NCBI GenBank assembly: GCA_016213775.1
Contig: JACQZR010000222.1
Span: 62,001 to 126,000, forward strand
DNA length: 64,000 nucleotides
DNA from: Acidobacteriota bacterium
Lineage (GTDB): Bacteria; Acidobacteriota; Terriglobia; Bryobacterales; Bryobacteraceae
Direction of reading: 5' to 3'
Below are positions 16,302-25,814 of this stretch, one piece after another. A program made the translations under genes and the position numbers. The notes under the pieces were generated by a model. It did no database searches, was not told where the DNA came from, and was given only the letters and a program-made list of their open reading frames with translations. The first letter of the stretch is position 1; each line of letters begins with the position of its first letter.

Positions 16302-19300
16302 GCCGGTTCGCCATCAACACGCCCTATTTCATTATTGTCCTGTGCCTGGTCATCGCCATCGTGGGAGGAGTCGCCGTTGTACGCATGCCCGTGGACATGT
16401 TCCCGGCGATGGACATTCCCGTGGTTGTGGTGGCGACGTTCTATGGAGGGATGTCGCCGGAGCAGATCGAAGCCGATATTACGAACCGTTTTGAGCGGTT
16501 CTTCACGCTTGGCAGCGGCGTGGAGCATATCGAATCGCGGTCACTCACGGGAGTGAGCATCGTCAGGGTTTTCTTCCAGCCGGGCACCAATCCAGACTCC
16601 GCCGTCACTACAATCTCCAACCTCGTCCAAGCGCAATTACGACGCCTCCCTCCAGGCACACTGCCGCCGATCATCCTTAAATCCGACGCCTCCAGTCTCC
16701 CCGTGTGCCTGGTCACTTTCCGGGGCGAGGGGCTCAACGAGACGCAGCTTCGCGACCTGGCGCAGTTCAACGTTCGCAATCAGCTCGCCAGCGTACCGGG
16801 GGCCAGCGTTCCGCAGCCATTTGGTGGCCTTTACCGGCAGATCATGGTTTACGCGGACCCCTTCAAGCTCGAGAAATCCCAACTTAGCCTGATGGATGTG
16901 GTCCGTGCGGTGAATAACGCCAACCTGATTCTCCCTGCCGGCGATGTGCAAATCGGGCCTTACAACTACTCGTTGTTCACCAACAGCCAGCTCCCGACGA
17001 TGGCGGAAATCAATGATCTCCCGGTAAAGGTATCGGGGCAGACTCCGGTACGCATCGCCGACATTGGCTACGCCCAGGACGCGCAGCAGATCCAGAAGAA
17101 CGTGGTGCGCGTCGACGGCCAACGTTCGGTCTATCTGCCCATCCTCAGACAGGGCGGCGACACCAACACAATCTCTGTCGTGGAAGGCATTCGCGACGGG
17201 CTCAGCAAACTGCTGGATATCCCCAGAGAGCTGACCACGGCCGTCGTGTTCGATCAGTCCAGATTCGTCAAGTCCGCTATCGAGACGCTGCTTCATGAGG
17301 GTGCGATCGGTTTGCTGCTGACCTCGGTGATGATCCTCGTGTTCCTGGGCAGTATGCGTGCCACGGTCGCCGTTTTTTTCTCGATTCCACTTTCGGCAAT
17401 CGCCACTTTCCTTGTGCTCTACTTTGGTGGCAGCTCTATCAATACGATGGTTCTCGGCGGACTCGCGCTCGCGTTTTCGCGGCTGATCGACAACTCGGTG
17501 GTCGTGCTGGAGAACATCTATCGCCATCTCGAGCTCGGGGAAACGCCGGAGGTGGCGGCGGAAAAGGGTGGACAGGAAGTGGCACTTCCGGTACTGGCGG
17601 CAACACTCACCACGGTGGTTGTGTTCTTCCCAGTAACCTTCCTATATGGAGTGAGCAAATTCCTTTTCACCTCGCTGGCGCTCGCTGTCGTCATTTCTCT
17701 GTTTGCTTCCTACTTCGTCGCGCTCACAGTGGTGCCCCTGTTCTGTTCGCGCTTCATCAAGTCGGCGCATGGAGCGGCGGGGCACGTCGGTAATGTCTCC
17801 TTCGGCGATCGCTTCAATCACTGGTTCAACGCGCACTTCGAATCGTTCCTGAAGATTTACGATCATTTTGTTGGCGGAGCGCTGCGGTTTCCCCGCACCG
17901 TCCTCACGGTTTCCCTGTTTGTCTTTATCGCAAGCCTCGGACTGTTTCCGCTGCTTGGCGTAGCGTTCTTTCCGCAAACCGATCCCGGCCAGTTCGTGAT
18001 GAACATCAAAGCGCCCAGCGGCACGCGCCTCGGCATTACCGAAGGTCACATCTCCTCAGTGGAGAAACTGGTGCGCGAGGTTATCCCCGGCGACGAGTTG
18101 GATGTGATCGTTTCCAACATCGGAGTGACCCCGGGATTCTCTTCGATCTACTCCTCCAACTCCTCCACTCACACTGCTTTTGTTCAAGTGAGCCTGAAGG
18201 AAGGCCACAAGACTGACTCCTTTGCATACATGGAACGGGTGCGCCGGCGTTTAGCCACCGATCTGCCCCACCTTGCCGCCTACTTTCAAACGGGTGGAAT
18301 GGTGGATGCCGTCCTCAATCTCGGCCTGCCATCGCCTATCGACGTACAGGTCTCGGGTTCGCGGCTGGAACGCTCCTACAGCGCCGCGCAATCCCTTGCC
18401 AACAAGATCCGCAAACTGCCAGGCGTGAGCGACGTGTTCATCCCGCAGGACATCGACTATCCTTCGCTGCAGATGGACATCGACCGCACGCGCGCCAGCC
18501 AGCTCGGTCTCGACCAGCGCGAAATTGTGGGCAACCTGATCACCGCCCTCACTTCCAACGCGATGATTGCCCCGTCCTTCTGGCTCGATCCGAAGTCCGG
18601 AAACGACTACCTGCTGGCGGTCCAATACACCGAGTCGCAAATCCAGAACCTGCAGGACGTACGTGCCATTCCGCTACGAGGCACCGGCGCGGCGAACAGC
18701 ACGCGGATCGACATGGTGAGCAAGATCAAACGCGTCGAGACGCCAACCGAAGTCGATCACTACCAGCTCCGCCGTGTATTCGACGTTTACGTCCGCCCGG
18801 ATGGTGAGGACCTGGGCGCACTGGCCAACCGCATCGACGAAGTCATCGCCGGGGAGAAACTGCCGGAAGGCGTCCGCGTCACCCTGCGCGGGATGGTCCA
18901 AGGAATGCGGTCCTCTTTCCGCAGTTTCGGCGTCGGACTCATTCTCTCAGTGGTCCTGCTTTTCCTCATTCTGGTTGCGCAATTCCAGTCGTTCCTCGAT
19001 CCATTCCTCATCCTGATCGCCGTGCCGCCCGGCTTGACAGGCGTGCTTCTCACGCTCTACGGCACCAATACGACGCTGAACGTGATGTCGCTGATGGGTG
19101 TCATCATGCTCGTCGGAATCACCGTATCCAACAGCATCCTCATCGTGGAGTTCACACGGCGGCTGCGCGCCGATGGGATGGCCCTCAAAGAGGCGGTTGG
19201 CTATGCGTGCCGGGTCCGCCTGCGTCCAGTGCTCATGACGTCGCTCGCCACCATCATCGGCCTCTTTCCGATGGCGATGAAGCTGGGGGCGGGCAGCGAA

Positions 19301-19444
19301 TCCTACGCTCCATTGGCCCGCGCCATCATCGGCGGACTCACGGTTTCTGTAGTGCTCACCATTGTGCTGCTTCCGGCTGCGTACTACCTCGCGCACAGGC
19401 ACGAAGAGGATCGGCAAAGTTCCCTCGTACAGACGGAGGCATAA
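16298..19444 (+). CDS. RND-family efflux permease, HAE1/AcrB-like
   Basis: A 1048-residue inner-membrane transporter with the duplicated RND architecture: an N-terminal helix (FIIVLCLVIAIVGGVAVV), a large periplasmic loop, a helix bundle around 330-490, a second periplasmic loop and a second bundle near 870-1030. It would export small molecules using proton flow. The helix-4 proton-relay site, normally VDDA in AcrB, reads LIDNS (ALAFSRLIDNSVVVLENI), so one aspartate is asparagine; the helix-10 lysine region reads IVEFTRRLR. Such variants occur in many acidobacterial pumps and their energetics are unclear. Its substrate is unknown. It overlaps the adaptor by four bases, and the TolC-like gene follows after five. 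Confidence 0.93.
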   Translation: MSRFAINTPYFIIVLCLVIAIVGGVAVVRMPVDMFPAMDIPVVVVATFYGGMSPEQIEADITNRFERFFTLGSGVEHIESRSLTGVSIVRVFFQPGTNPDSAVTTISNLVQAQLRRLPPGTLPPIILKSDASSLPVCLVTFRGEGLNETQLRDLAQFNVRNQLASVPGASVPQPFGGLYRQIMVYADPFKLEKSQLSLMDVVRAVNNANLILPAGDVQIGPYNYSLFTNSQLPTMAEINDLPVKVSGQTPVRIADIGYAQDAQQIQKNVVRVDGQRSVYLPILRQGGDTNTISVVEGIRDGLSKLLDIPRELTTAVVFDQSRFVKSAIETLLHEGAIGLLLTSVMILVFLGSMRATVAVFFSIPLSAIATFLVLYFGGSSINTMVLGGLALAFSRLIDNSVVVLENIYRHLELGETPEVAAEKGGQEVALPVLAATLTTVVVFFPVTFLYGVSKFLFTSLALAVVISLFASYFVALTVVPLFCSRFIKSAHGAAGHVGNVSFGDRFNHWFNAHFESFLKIYDHFVGGALRFPRTVLTVSLFVFIASLGLFPLLGVAFFPQTDPGQFVMNIKAPSGTRLGITEGHISSVEKLVREVIPGDELDVIVSNIGVTPGFSSIYSSNSSTHTAFVQVSLKEGHKTDSFAYMERVRRRLATDLPHLAAYFQTGGMVDAVLNLGLPSPIDVQVSGSRLERSYSAAQSLANKIRKLPGVSDVFIPQDIDYPSLQMDIDRTRASQLGLDQREIVGNLITALTSNAMIAPSFWLDPKSGNDYLLAVQYTESQIQNLQDVRAIPLRGTGAANSTRIDMVSKIKRVETPTEVDHYQLRRVFDVYVRPDGEDLGALANRIDEVIAGEKLPEGVRVTLRGMVQGMRSSFRSFGVGLILSVVLLFLILVAQFQSFLDPFLILIAVPPGLTGVLLTLYGTNTTLNVMSLMGVIMLVGITVSNSILIVEFTRRLRADGMALKEAVGYACRVRLRPVLMTSLATIIGLFPMAMKLGAGSESYAPLARAIIGGLTVSVVLTIVLLPAAYYLAHRHEEDRQSSLVQTEA

Positions 19445-19449
19445 GATCA

Positions 19450-20715
19450 ATGATTCGACTCTGGGCCATGGCCATCGCTCTCCTTCCGTCTGCATTCGGT
19501 CAGCAGCGGCTGACGTTGGAAGAAGCGGAGCGAACCGCACTCGCCAATCATCCCGCTGTGCAATCCACTGCGTTCCGAGCCAAGGCGGCCGCGGAAGTAC
19601 CCTTTGAAGTCAAAGCATCACTGTATCCCCAAGTCTCGGGCGCGGCCACCGGGGCTGCCTCACTGGCGGGATCGCGCATTGCCGCCGGCGCGCTGAACAA
19701 TCCTGTCATTTATGACCGCGTCGCGGGCGGGATCATGGTGAACCAGCTCCTTTACGATTTCGGCCGTACATCCAGCGTCGTGAAAGAGACGCAGTTGCTG
19801 GCGCAGGCGAGCCTGCAAAATGCCGATGCCGCCAAGCTGCGCGTGCTGCTCGATGTCGACGCGGCCTACCTCGCCACACTGCGTGCGCAAGCAGTGCTGC
19901 GCGTGGCCGAGCAAACCGTCAAAGCGCGCCAGACCGTTGTCGATCAAGTAACGGCGCTGGCCAAGAGCCAGCTCAAATCCGACCTCGATGTCACGTTCGC
20001 GAAGGTCAACCTCGCCGAAGTTCAACTGCTGCTTTCGTCCGCGCGTAACGACGTCCGCTCCGCCATGGCGCAACTCACCGCGGCGATGGGCTTGAGCCAG
20101 GAGGCCACATATGAACTGGCAGAAGCTCCGATGCCCGAGGATCTCGTACAGGACCTGGCACCGCTACTGGATGAGGCGATCCGCAAACGGCCCGACCTCG
20201 CATCGCTGCGGTCACTGGAGCTCGCGGCAAAACAGAACGTGGAGTCAGAGAAGCTGCTCGTCAAGCCGACATTGAGTTCCGCCGGAGCCATCGGCGTGAT
20301 TCCGGCACACGAGGATGCGCTGCGCGGACGCTACGCCGCCGCCGGTGTGAATCTCAGCATTCCCATCTTCAACGGCCATTTGTTCAGCGCGCGCCGCCGT
20401 GAGGCGGAGTATAAATCTCTGGCCGCCGCACAGCAGGTTCGCGACAGTGAGAACCGCATCGCACAGGCCGTCCGCGTGGCCTACCTCAATGCGCAAACGG
20501 CCTTTGAACGCCTCGGACTGACGGCGCAACTGGTGGCCACGGCCCGACAGGCAATGGAGCTCGCGCAAGCGCGTTACGACCTCGGGCTTGGCTCCATCGT
20601 CGAACTGACGCAGGCGCAGCTCAACACAACATCGGCGGAGATTGCCAGCGCCACGGCACGGTATGAGTACCAGATTCGACGCAGCGTGCTGCGGTACGAG
20701 ATTGGTTCCTTCTGA
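19450..20715 (+). CDS. TolC-family outer-membrane efflux protein
   Basis: The ATG at 19450 starts a 421-residue protein with a short signal peptide (MIRLWAMAIALLPSAFGQQ). Two repeats of the outer-membrane efflux fold follow, with long alpha-helical stretches rich in Ala, Gln and Arg. The usual phrases are LTLEEAERTALANHP at the start, LYDFGRTSSVVKETQ, and in the second half LSIPIFNGHLFSARRREAE and ARYDLGLGSIVELTQAQLN. It completes the RraA-adaptor-permease-channel operon as the exit duct. The ORF is open upstream of 19450 but the signal peptide and the five-base gap after the permease fix the start. Confidence 0.92.
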   Translation: MIRLWAMAIALLPSAFGQQRLTLEEAERTALANHPAVQSTAFRAKAAAEVPFEVKASLYPQVSGAATGAASLAGSRIAAGALNNPVIYDRVAGGIMVNQLLYDFGRTSSVVKETQLLAQASLQNADAAKLRVLLDVDAAYLATLRAQAVLRVAEQTVKARQTVVDQVTALAKSQLKSDLDVTFAKVNLAEVQLLLSSARNDVRSAMAQLTAAMGLSQEATYELAEAPMPEDLVQDLAPLLDEAIRKRPDLASLRSLELAAKQNVESEKLLVKPTLSSAGAIGVIPAHEDALRGRYAAAGVNLSIPIFNGHLFSARRREAEYKSLAAAQQVRDSENRIAQAVRVAYLNAQTAFERLGLTAQLVATARQAMELAQARYDLGLGSIVELTQAQLNTTSAEIASATARYEYQIRRSVLRYEIGSF

Positions 20716-20835
20716 GGACGGAGAACAACTCACGCCACTCTGCTACATTGGTGACGACAGCCGGAACACCGGCCACGAACGCCTCGCGCTACTCACTCTC
20801 CACACAACACGGCATGTCCGCAAAGGAGAGTCCGG

Positions 20836-23800
20836 ATGAAAAACCTTCTACTCGCCGCGCTGCTAATCGCAACCGCAGCCTTCAGCGCCCCAGTCGATTC
20901 CATCGCCCGCCTGAAAGAGCTGTTCGCCAAGCCTCCGGCGTCGTACAGCACACTCCCGTTCTTCGTCTGGAACGGTGAGATGACGGAAGCGATGATCGAC
21001 GCACAACTGCGCGACTACAATGCCCAGCACATCGGAGGCTTCTTCATTCACCCGCGCCCAGGCCTCATTACCGAGTACCTTTCCAACCGCTGGTTCGAAC
21101 TTGTCCGCTACACGGTGACGCAGGCCAAAAAGCTCGGCATGGAAGTCTGGCTCTACGACGAGAACTCCTACCCCAGCGGCTTCGCCGGAGGCCACGTCCC
21201 CGCCCAGATGCCCGAATCCTACAACGAAGGCCAGGGACTGCTCCCTAAGAAGCTCCCTCCATCGGGCGGAGGCACAAACTACGAAGTAATCGCCAAAGGC
21301 AATGACGGCGACTACGGCTTCGAACGGGTGAGCTACCAGCGGAGCGGCTGGTACGGCGGCTTCAGCTACGTCGATCTCCTGAAGCCCGGCGTGACGGAGA
21401 AATTCATCGCGCTCACGATGCCCGGCTACGAGAAGTCCCTCGGAACGGACCTCGGCAAAGCGGTCCCCGGCATGTTCACCGACGAGCCTAACATTAACCC
21501 GCCAGTGCGACGCTCGTTGCGCTGGACGCCCGACCTCTTCCCACAATTTGAAAAGCGCTGGGGCTACGACCTCAAACCGCATCTCATGGCCCTCTACCAG
21601 GAGACTGGCGACTGGCGCAAAGTGCGTCACGATTACTACGCGCTCCTATTGGAGCTGTTCGTCGATCGCTGGTCGAAACCGTGGCGTCAATACACCGACC
21701 GCAAAGGCATTGCCTGGACCGGGCACTACTGGGAGCATGCATGGCCCAACCCATCGCAAGGCCCCGACAACATGGCGATGTACGCCTATCATCATGTTCC
21801 CGGCATCGACATGCTTTTCAATCAATTCCGCGAGGACGTCAGCGCGCAGTTCGGCAATATCCGCTCCGTCAAGGAGCTGGCCAGCGTGGCCAATCAAATG
21901 GGCGCCCGCCGCACGCTGAGTGAGACCTACGGGGGCGGCGGTTGGGAGCTGCGCTTCGAGGACATGAAACGCCTTGGCGACTGGCAATCGGTGCTCGGGG
22001 TGAACATGATGAACCAGCACCTCTCGTTCGGCACCATCGCGGGCGCGCGCAAATACGACTATCCGCAGTCGTTCACCTATCACACGCCGTGGTGGAAACA
22101 CTACCATGTGCTGCAGGACTACTTCGCGCGCCTGTCGCTCGCGCTCGCGTCGGGGGAGCAAGTAAACCGGATCCTCGTTCTCGAACCCACCACATCCGCC
22201 TGGATGTACGCTTCTCCTGGTGACGCCAACCCGCGCATGATGGCGATTGGACATGAGTTCCAGGCTTTCGTGACGCGGCTGGAACGCCTGCAATCGGAAT
22301 ACGACCTCGGCTCCGAACACATCATTCTCAACAACGGCCGTGCCGCGGGGTCGAAGTTCGTCGTCGGTAAGCGCACCTACGACGTCGTCGTGCTGCCGCC
22401 CGGAACCGAATCCATCGAAGCCGGCGTTGCCCGCATGATCGAGCAGTACGTCAACGGCGGGGGCACGGTGATGTCCTTCGTCGACCCGCCCGCTCGCATC
22501 GAGGGGAAAGCCGATACACGAATGGCGGCGCTCGCCGGCAAGCAACCCAAGCGCTGGTTGCGCGCCACTTCGCTCGACGATGCAACCGCGGTCGGCAAAC
22601 TCGTGAGCGGCGACATTCGGAATGTGAATGGAAAGTTGTTCCACCAGCGCCGCCAGCTCAACGGAGGTCAGGTGCTTTTCTTCACCAACTCGAGTCTGGA
22701 TGAATCCGCCAAAGCAACGGTAGCGAGCAAGCAGCCGCTCCTGAAGATGGACCTCTTCACCGGCTCGATGGAGCCATACCCGGTGACCGCGGGCACGTTG
22801 AACGTGGATCTCGCTCCCGGCGGCAGCCTGCTGCTGATCACCGGCGATGGGGCCACACCCGCTCCCAAGTTTGGTGTTGGGGGAGGCACGGACATCAGCG
22901 CCAACTCTCCGATGAGGGTGAAACGCGCCACCGCCAACACACTTCGCATCGACTACTGCGACCTGCACATCGGCGACAACGTGGATCGCGACATTTACTT
23001 CTACGCGGCCCAGGAGAAGGTGTTCAAACACTTCGGCCTCGACACCAACCCTTGGAACCACGCCGTGCAGTACAAGCAATCCATTCTCGACCGCAACAAC
23101 TTCCCGCCCGGCTCGTCGTTCACCGCGGACTTCCACTTTGAGGTGGCTTCGGGCAGCGACACCACCGGATGGCAAGTTGCGGTGGAGCGGCCGGCCTTGT
23201 GGAAGGTCTCCTTAAACGGCGGGAGTATCCAGCCGCGCAAAGGGGAGTGGTGGCTCGACCGCGACTTCGGGGTCTACGACATCGGCTCGCACGTCAAGCC
23301 AGGAGTGAACACCATCACGCTCACCGCTGCGCAGATGACCGTGCATCACGAACTCGAACCCGTCCACATCCTTGGTGATTTCGGCGTTATGGCGCAGGAT
23401 CGCGGCTGGAAACTCACTCCCCCGCCGCAACTCACCACGGGCTCATGGAAGGATCAAAGGCTCCCCTTCTATTCGCACGAAGTCATCTATTCCAAGCGAG
23501 TGAAAGGCAGCGGCGGCCGCTACATGGTGGAGCTCGGCAAATGGCACGGCACCGTAGCCGAGGTTCGAGTCAACGGCAAATCTGCGGGCATTGTCGGCTG
23601 GCAGCCCTATCAGATCGAGATCACCAAACTCCTCACCAGCGGTGACAACACAGTGGAAGTCGCAGTGACAGGGTCGCTCAAGAACCTGTACGGTCCGCAC
23701 CACGGAAAGATCAACCGTGGGCTGACCGCGCCGCAGAGCTTCCGTTCCGCGCCCGCGCATCAGCCTGGCGGAATATCGTACGACATGGAGGCGTACGGCC

Positions 23801-23841
23801 TGATGGAGCCCTTCCGTGTGGTTGCGCTCAGTGCGCCCTAG
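20836..23841 (+). CDS. secreted glycoside hydrolase, GH106-like (alpha-L-rhamnosidase type)
   Basis: A 1001-residue exported enzyme. A signal peptide (MKNLLLAALLIATAAFSAP) is followed by a TIM-barrel region with PFFVWNGEMTEAMI, GGFFIHPRPGLITEYLS, VWLYDENSYPSGFAGG and GMFTDEPNINPP. This pattern is found in glycosyl hydrolases of the GH106 group and relatives, in which acidic residues near DEN and DEP serve the active site. The middle (about 450-560) contains a Rossmann-like segment, and the C-terminus carries beta-sandwich domains (about 770-1000) of the kind that hold sugar-binding modules. The likely substrates are rhamnose-containing plant or bacterial polysaccharides. AAGGAGAG ahead of the ATG at 20836 is a good ribosome site. 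It is convergent with the heme-binding gene, with 14 overlapping bases. Confidence 0.8.
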   Translation: MKNLLLAALLIATAAFSAPVDSIARLKELFAKPPASYSTLPFFVWNGEMTEAMIDAQLRDYNAQHIGGFFIHPRPGLITEYLSNRWFELVRYTVTQAKKLGMEVWLYDENSYPSGFAGGHVPAQMPESYNEGQGLLPKKLPPSGGGTNYEVIAKGNDGDYGFERVSYQRSGWYGGFSYVDLLKPGVTEKFIALTMPGYEKSLGTDLGKAVPGMFTDEPNINPPVRRSLRWTPDLFPQFEKRWGYDLKPHLMALYQETGDWRKVRHDYYALLLELFVDRWSKPWRQYTDRKGIAWTGHYWEHAWPNPSQGPDNMAMYAYHHVPGIDMLFNQFREDVSAQFGNIRSVKELASVANQMGARRTLSETYGGGGWELRFEDMKRLGDWQSVLGVNMMNQHLSFGTIAGARKYDYPQSFTYHTPWWKHYHVLQDYFARLSLALASGEQVNRILVLEPTTSAWMYASPGDANPRMMAIGHEFQAFVTRLERLQSEYDLGSEHIILNNGRAAGSKFVVGKRTYDVVVLPPGTESIEAGVARMIEQYVNGGGTVMSFVDPPARIEGKADTRMAALAGKQPKRWLRATSLDDATAVGKLVSGDIRNVNGKLFHQRRQLNGGQVLFFTNSSLDESAKATVASKQPLLKMDLFTGSMEPYPVTAGTLNVDLAPGGSLLLITGDGATPAPKFGVGGGTDISANSPMRVKRATANTLRIDYCDLHIGDNVDRDIYFYAAQEKVFKHFGLDTNPWNHAVQYKQSILDRNNFPPGSSFTADFHFEVASGSDTTGWQVAVERPALWKVSLNGGSIQPRKGEWWLDRDFGVYDIGSHVKPGVNTITLTAAQMTVHHELEPVHILGDFGVMAQDRGWKLTPPPQLTTGSWKDQRLPFYSHEVIYSKRVKGSGGRYMVELGKWHGTVAEVRVNGKSAGIVGWQPYQIEITKLLTSGDNTVEVAVTGSLKNLYGPHHGKINRGLTAPQSFRSAPAHQPGGISYDMEAYGLMEPFRVVALSAP

Positions 23842-24325
23842 CCACGGTTGACGGCCTCCTATAGTGCGTCGCCGTGTCCGTGGCCCACGAACAAAACGCC
23901 GTCTTCTCCGCTGCGCTCAAATGCGCGTCCTTATGCAGCATCCTGTATGGCCGCAAGGGCATCCGCCCGGACTGCACCGCAACACATGACGCCATCAGGG
24001 CGCCGAGTGCGGTCCCGGGCCGTTTTCCAGCGCCCACAGTCCACTCGGAGAAATTAAGCGCCCGCCGGCTCCGTTCCACATCCCGCTCCACCAGCAAAGA
24101 CATGGGGGCAATCCGTGCATACCAAGGCCACCGTGTCTCGTAGCTGTGGCAATCCATGCATGCCCTGCTCAACATCCGTCCCACATCGGCAGGCACCTGC
24201 TGTGCGACTTCGATGGAGTGTTGCGGATCCACCGGCGGGTTGTTCCGCGGCTGTCCGAAAGCAAACGCCGCCGCAACCATTACGACGGAGCCCGCGCACA
24301 CCAATCCTGCCGTTGTACGTTTCAT
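23828..24325 (-). CDS. Haem_bd-domain protein with one CxxCH motif
   Basis: A 165-residue exported protein from ATG 24325, with a signal peptide (TTAGLVCAGSVVMVAAAFAFGQ). It carries a single covalent heme motif, CMDCH (Cys56 to His60), in the setting LSRACMDCHSYETRWPWYARIAPMS that defines the small heme-binding (DUF/Haem_bd) family. A second His/Cys region near the C-terminus (LSAAEKTAFCSWATDTATHYRR) is also typical. It would be a periplasmic single-heme cytochrome of unknown partner. It starts 32 bases downstream of the CxxCH/TIGR03437 protein gene on the same strand, so the two are probably cotranscribed. It overlaps the convergent GH106-like gene by 14 bases. Confidence 0.8.
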   Translation of the reverse strand: MKRTTAGLVCAGSVVMVAAAFAFGQPRNNPPVDPQHSIEVAQQVPADVGRMLSRACMDCHSYETRWPWYARIAPMSLLVERDVERSRRALNFSEWTVGAGKRPGTALGALMASCVAVQSGRMPLRPYRMLHKDAHLSAAEKTAFCSWATDTATHYRRPSTVARAH

Positions 24326-24357
24326 AGGGTTCTCCTGTGGCAACTGCCAAGGCGTTC

Positions 24358-25716
24358 CTACTGCGTTTGCGGCAGCTTCACAGTAATGGTCGCCACTGGG
24401 GAATTCGCGCCGTTGATTCGAATCACCACCGGAAGTTCCCCTTCGCTCACCTCGGCCGGCACTCGAACGCTCACCTGATACACTCCCGGCGAACCGGCCA
24501 GCAGCGTCGCGCCCGTCACCTCCGCGGCAACATCGGCAACGGTCGCCGTGACGGTGTTCACCACAGCCAGCGGATCGGCGGAATACATGGCCGAAGGCTG
24601 CGGCTCTGTCGCCCCAAGCCCTGTCACCAGCACCGCGATCGTATCGCCCGGCGCAACCGGCGCGACCTCGCCTTCGGTGGCAAAGAACTTCTCACTCTGA
24701 TCCAGCAGCGTGTTCTCGCCGGTTGAGGAGGCCGCAAACTTCCCATCGACGGTGAACACCGCCGGCGCGAACGAAGCCAGTGTGACGTATGCCGCATCGC
24801 TCTCCACGCCGTTGCTGGACACCTTCACTTCCACAGGACCCAGCGCATCGTCCGCCGGCGTCAGCGCGTTGATCCGGGTCGGACTTACATACTCTACGAA
24901 CGCAGCCTTTCCGTTCACGGTCACAGTGACGTTGTCCAAAGCGGTCGGCGGCACCGCGTCCACAAAATCGCTTTCCTTCCACGTCCGATCAGTGGTTGCC
25001 AGATTCGTGCCGGTGATTGTGATCCAGGTATTCGAAGCGATCTCGCCCTTCGCGTTCGCGGCGTTGGTGACACCGTTCTCACTGATGGTTGGCTTAGGAG
25101 TCGTCACCGCCGGCGTCAATTCCAACGATGTGGTGTAGATGTGATCGCCGGATGTCTGGGTGTTCCCATTGGCCGCATTCCCGGCCGCATACAACGTGAT
25201 GTTGCCGAGATCGGTGGATGGCGGCGTCCAGTCAAACTCAAACTGCGCGGCGCCTGTCGTCCCCAGTTGCGTCCCCGCCAACCTGTGAGTGATGAACTGC
25301 ACCACCGTCTCGCTTGCGCATGGAGCACTGCGCCCGTCGTCGCACTTCACCTGCGTATTGGAATCGGTGGATGTGAAACTGCCGGCCTGTCCATTAGACA
25401 GATCGCTGTTGATCCGGGCCGTCATCTCAAAGCCCCACCGTCTCTGCGACGCATCCGTCACCTTCACGACGATATGCTGCTTCACTCCCGGTGTATAAGA
25501 AGCCGGTCCGGGCAGCACTATCTGTACGCTGCCGCCAAACGAGTTCACTGCCCCGCCGCTATGGCAGGATACGCATGCCGGCGCCGCATCCCCAGGCGCG
25601 CCGGTAAGTCGTGGATCAGCGCCATTCACGTCCGCTTTCACAAATACTGGAAGTCCAGTAAATGGAATGGCGGCCGCAATGGCGAGTACTAGATTGCGAT
25701 AGGTTTGATTCCGCAT
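24358..25716 (-). CDS. secreted CxxCH protein with reelin-like and TIGR03437-type domains
   Basis: A 452-residue exported protein. After the signal peptide come one heme-type motif CVSCH (48-52) in an ACVSCHSGGAVNSFGG context, and a beta-sandwich (about 55-190) that resembles reelin-like/choice-of-anchor cytochrome domains. An IPT/TIG-like repeat follows (about 210-320). The C-terminus (about 340-450, VAPGDTIAVLVTGLGATEPQP ... GSPGVYQVSVRVPAEV) matches the domain known as TIGR03437, common in Solibacter-like bacteria. This suggests a cell-surface or periplasmic redox or adhesion role. It is a useful marker of the taxon. The gene is likely cotranscribed with the small Haem_bd protein that follows after 32 bases. 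Confidence 0.78.
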   Translation of the reverse strand: MRNQTYRNLVLAIAAAIPFTGLPVFVKADVNGADPRLTGAPGDAAPACVSCHSGGAVNSFGGSVQIVLPGPASYTPGVKQHIVVKVTDASQRRWGFEMTARINSDLSNGQAGSFTSTDSNTQVKCDDGRSAPCASETVVQFITHRLAGTQLGTTGAAQFEFDWTPPSTDLGNITLYAAGNAANGNTQTSGDHIYTTSLELTPAVTTPKPTISENGVTNAANAKGEIASNTWITITGTNLATTDRTWKESDFVDAVPPTALDNVTVTVNGKAAFVEYVSPTRINALTPADDALGPVEVKVSSNGVESDAAYVTLASFAPAVFTVDGKFAASSTGENTLLDQSEKFFATEGEVAPVAPGDTIAVLVTGLGATEPQPSAMYSADPLAVVNTVTATVADVAAEVTGATLLAGSPGVYQVSVRVPAEVSEGELPVVIRINGANSPVATITVKLPQTQ

Positions 25717-25814
25717 ATGGCTATCAGACGGGGCGACATGCGGATGGGATTCAGGCCCGCGGTTAAGCCTTAGTAAAGGTGTGTTAAGCGTTTACAGCGG
25801 CGCGAGTGGGATCC

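Noticed and set aside
20760-20773. GCCGG-aaca-CCGGC hairpin after the TolC-like gene
   Set aside because: It has no T-run and lies close to the next gene's start, so I did not call it a terminator.
21646-23175. Long open frame of 509 codons on the minus strand within the GH106-like gene
   Set aside because: It is a high-GC shadow of the coding strand, with Arg/Val/His-rich sequence and no family match.
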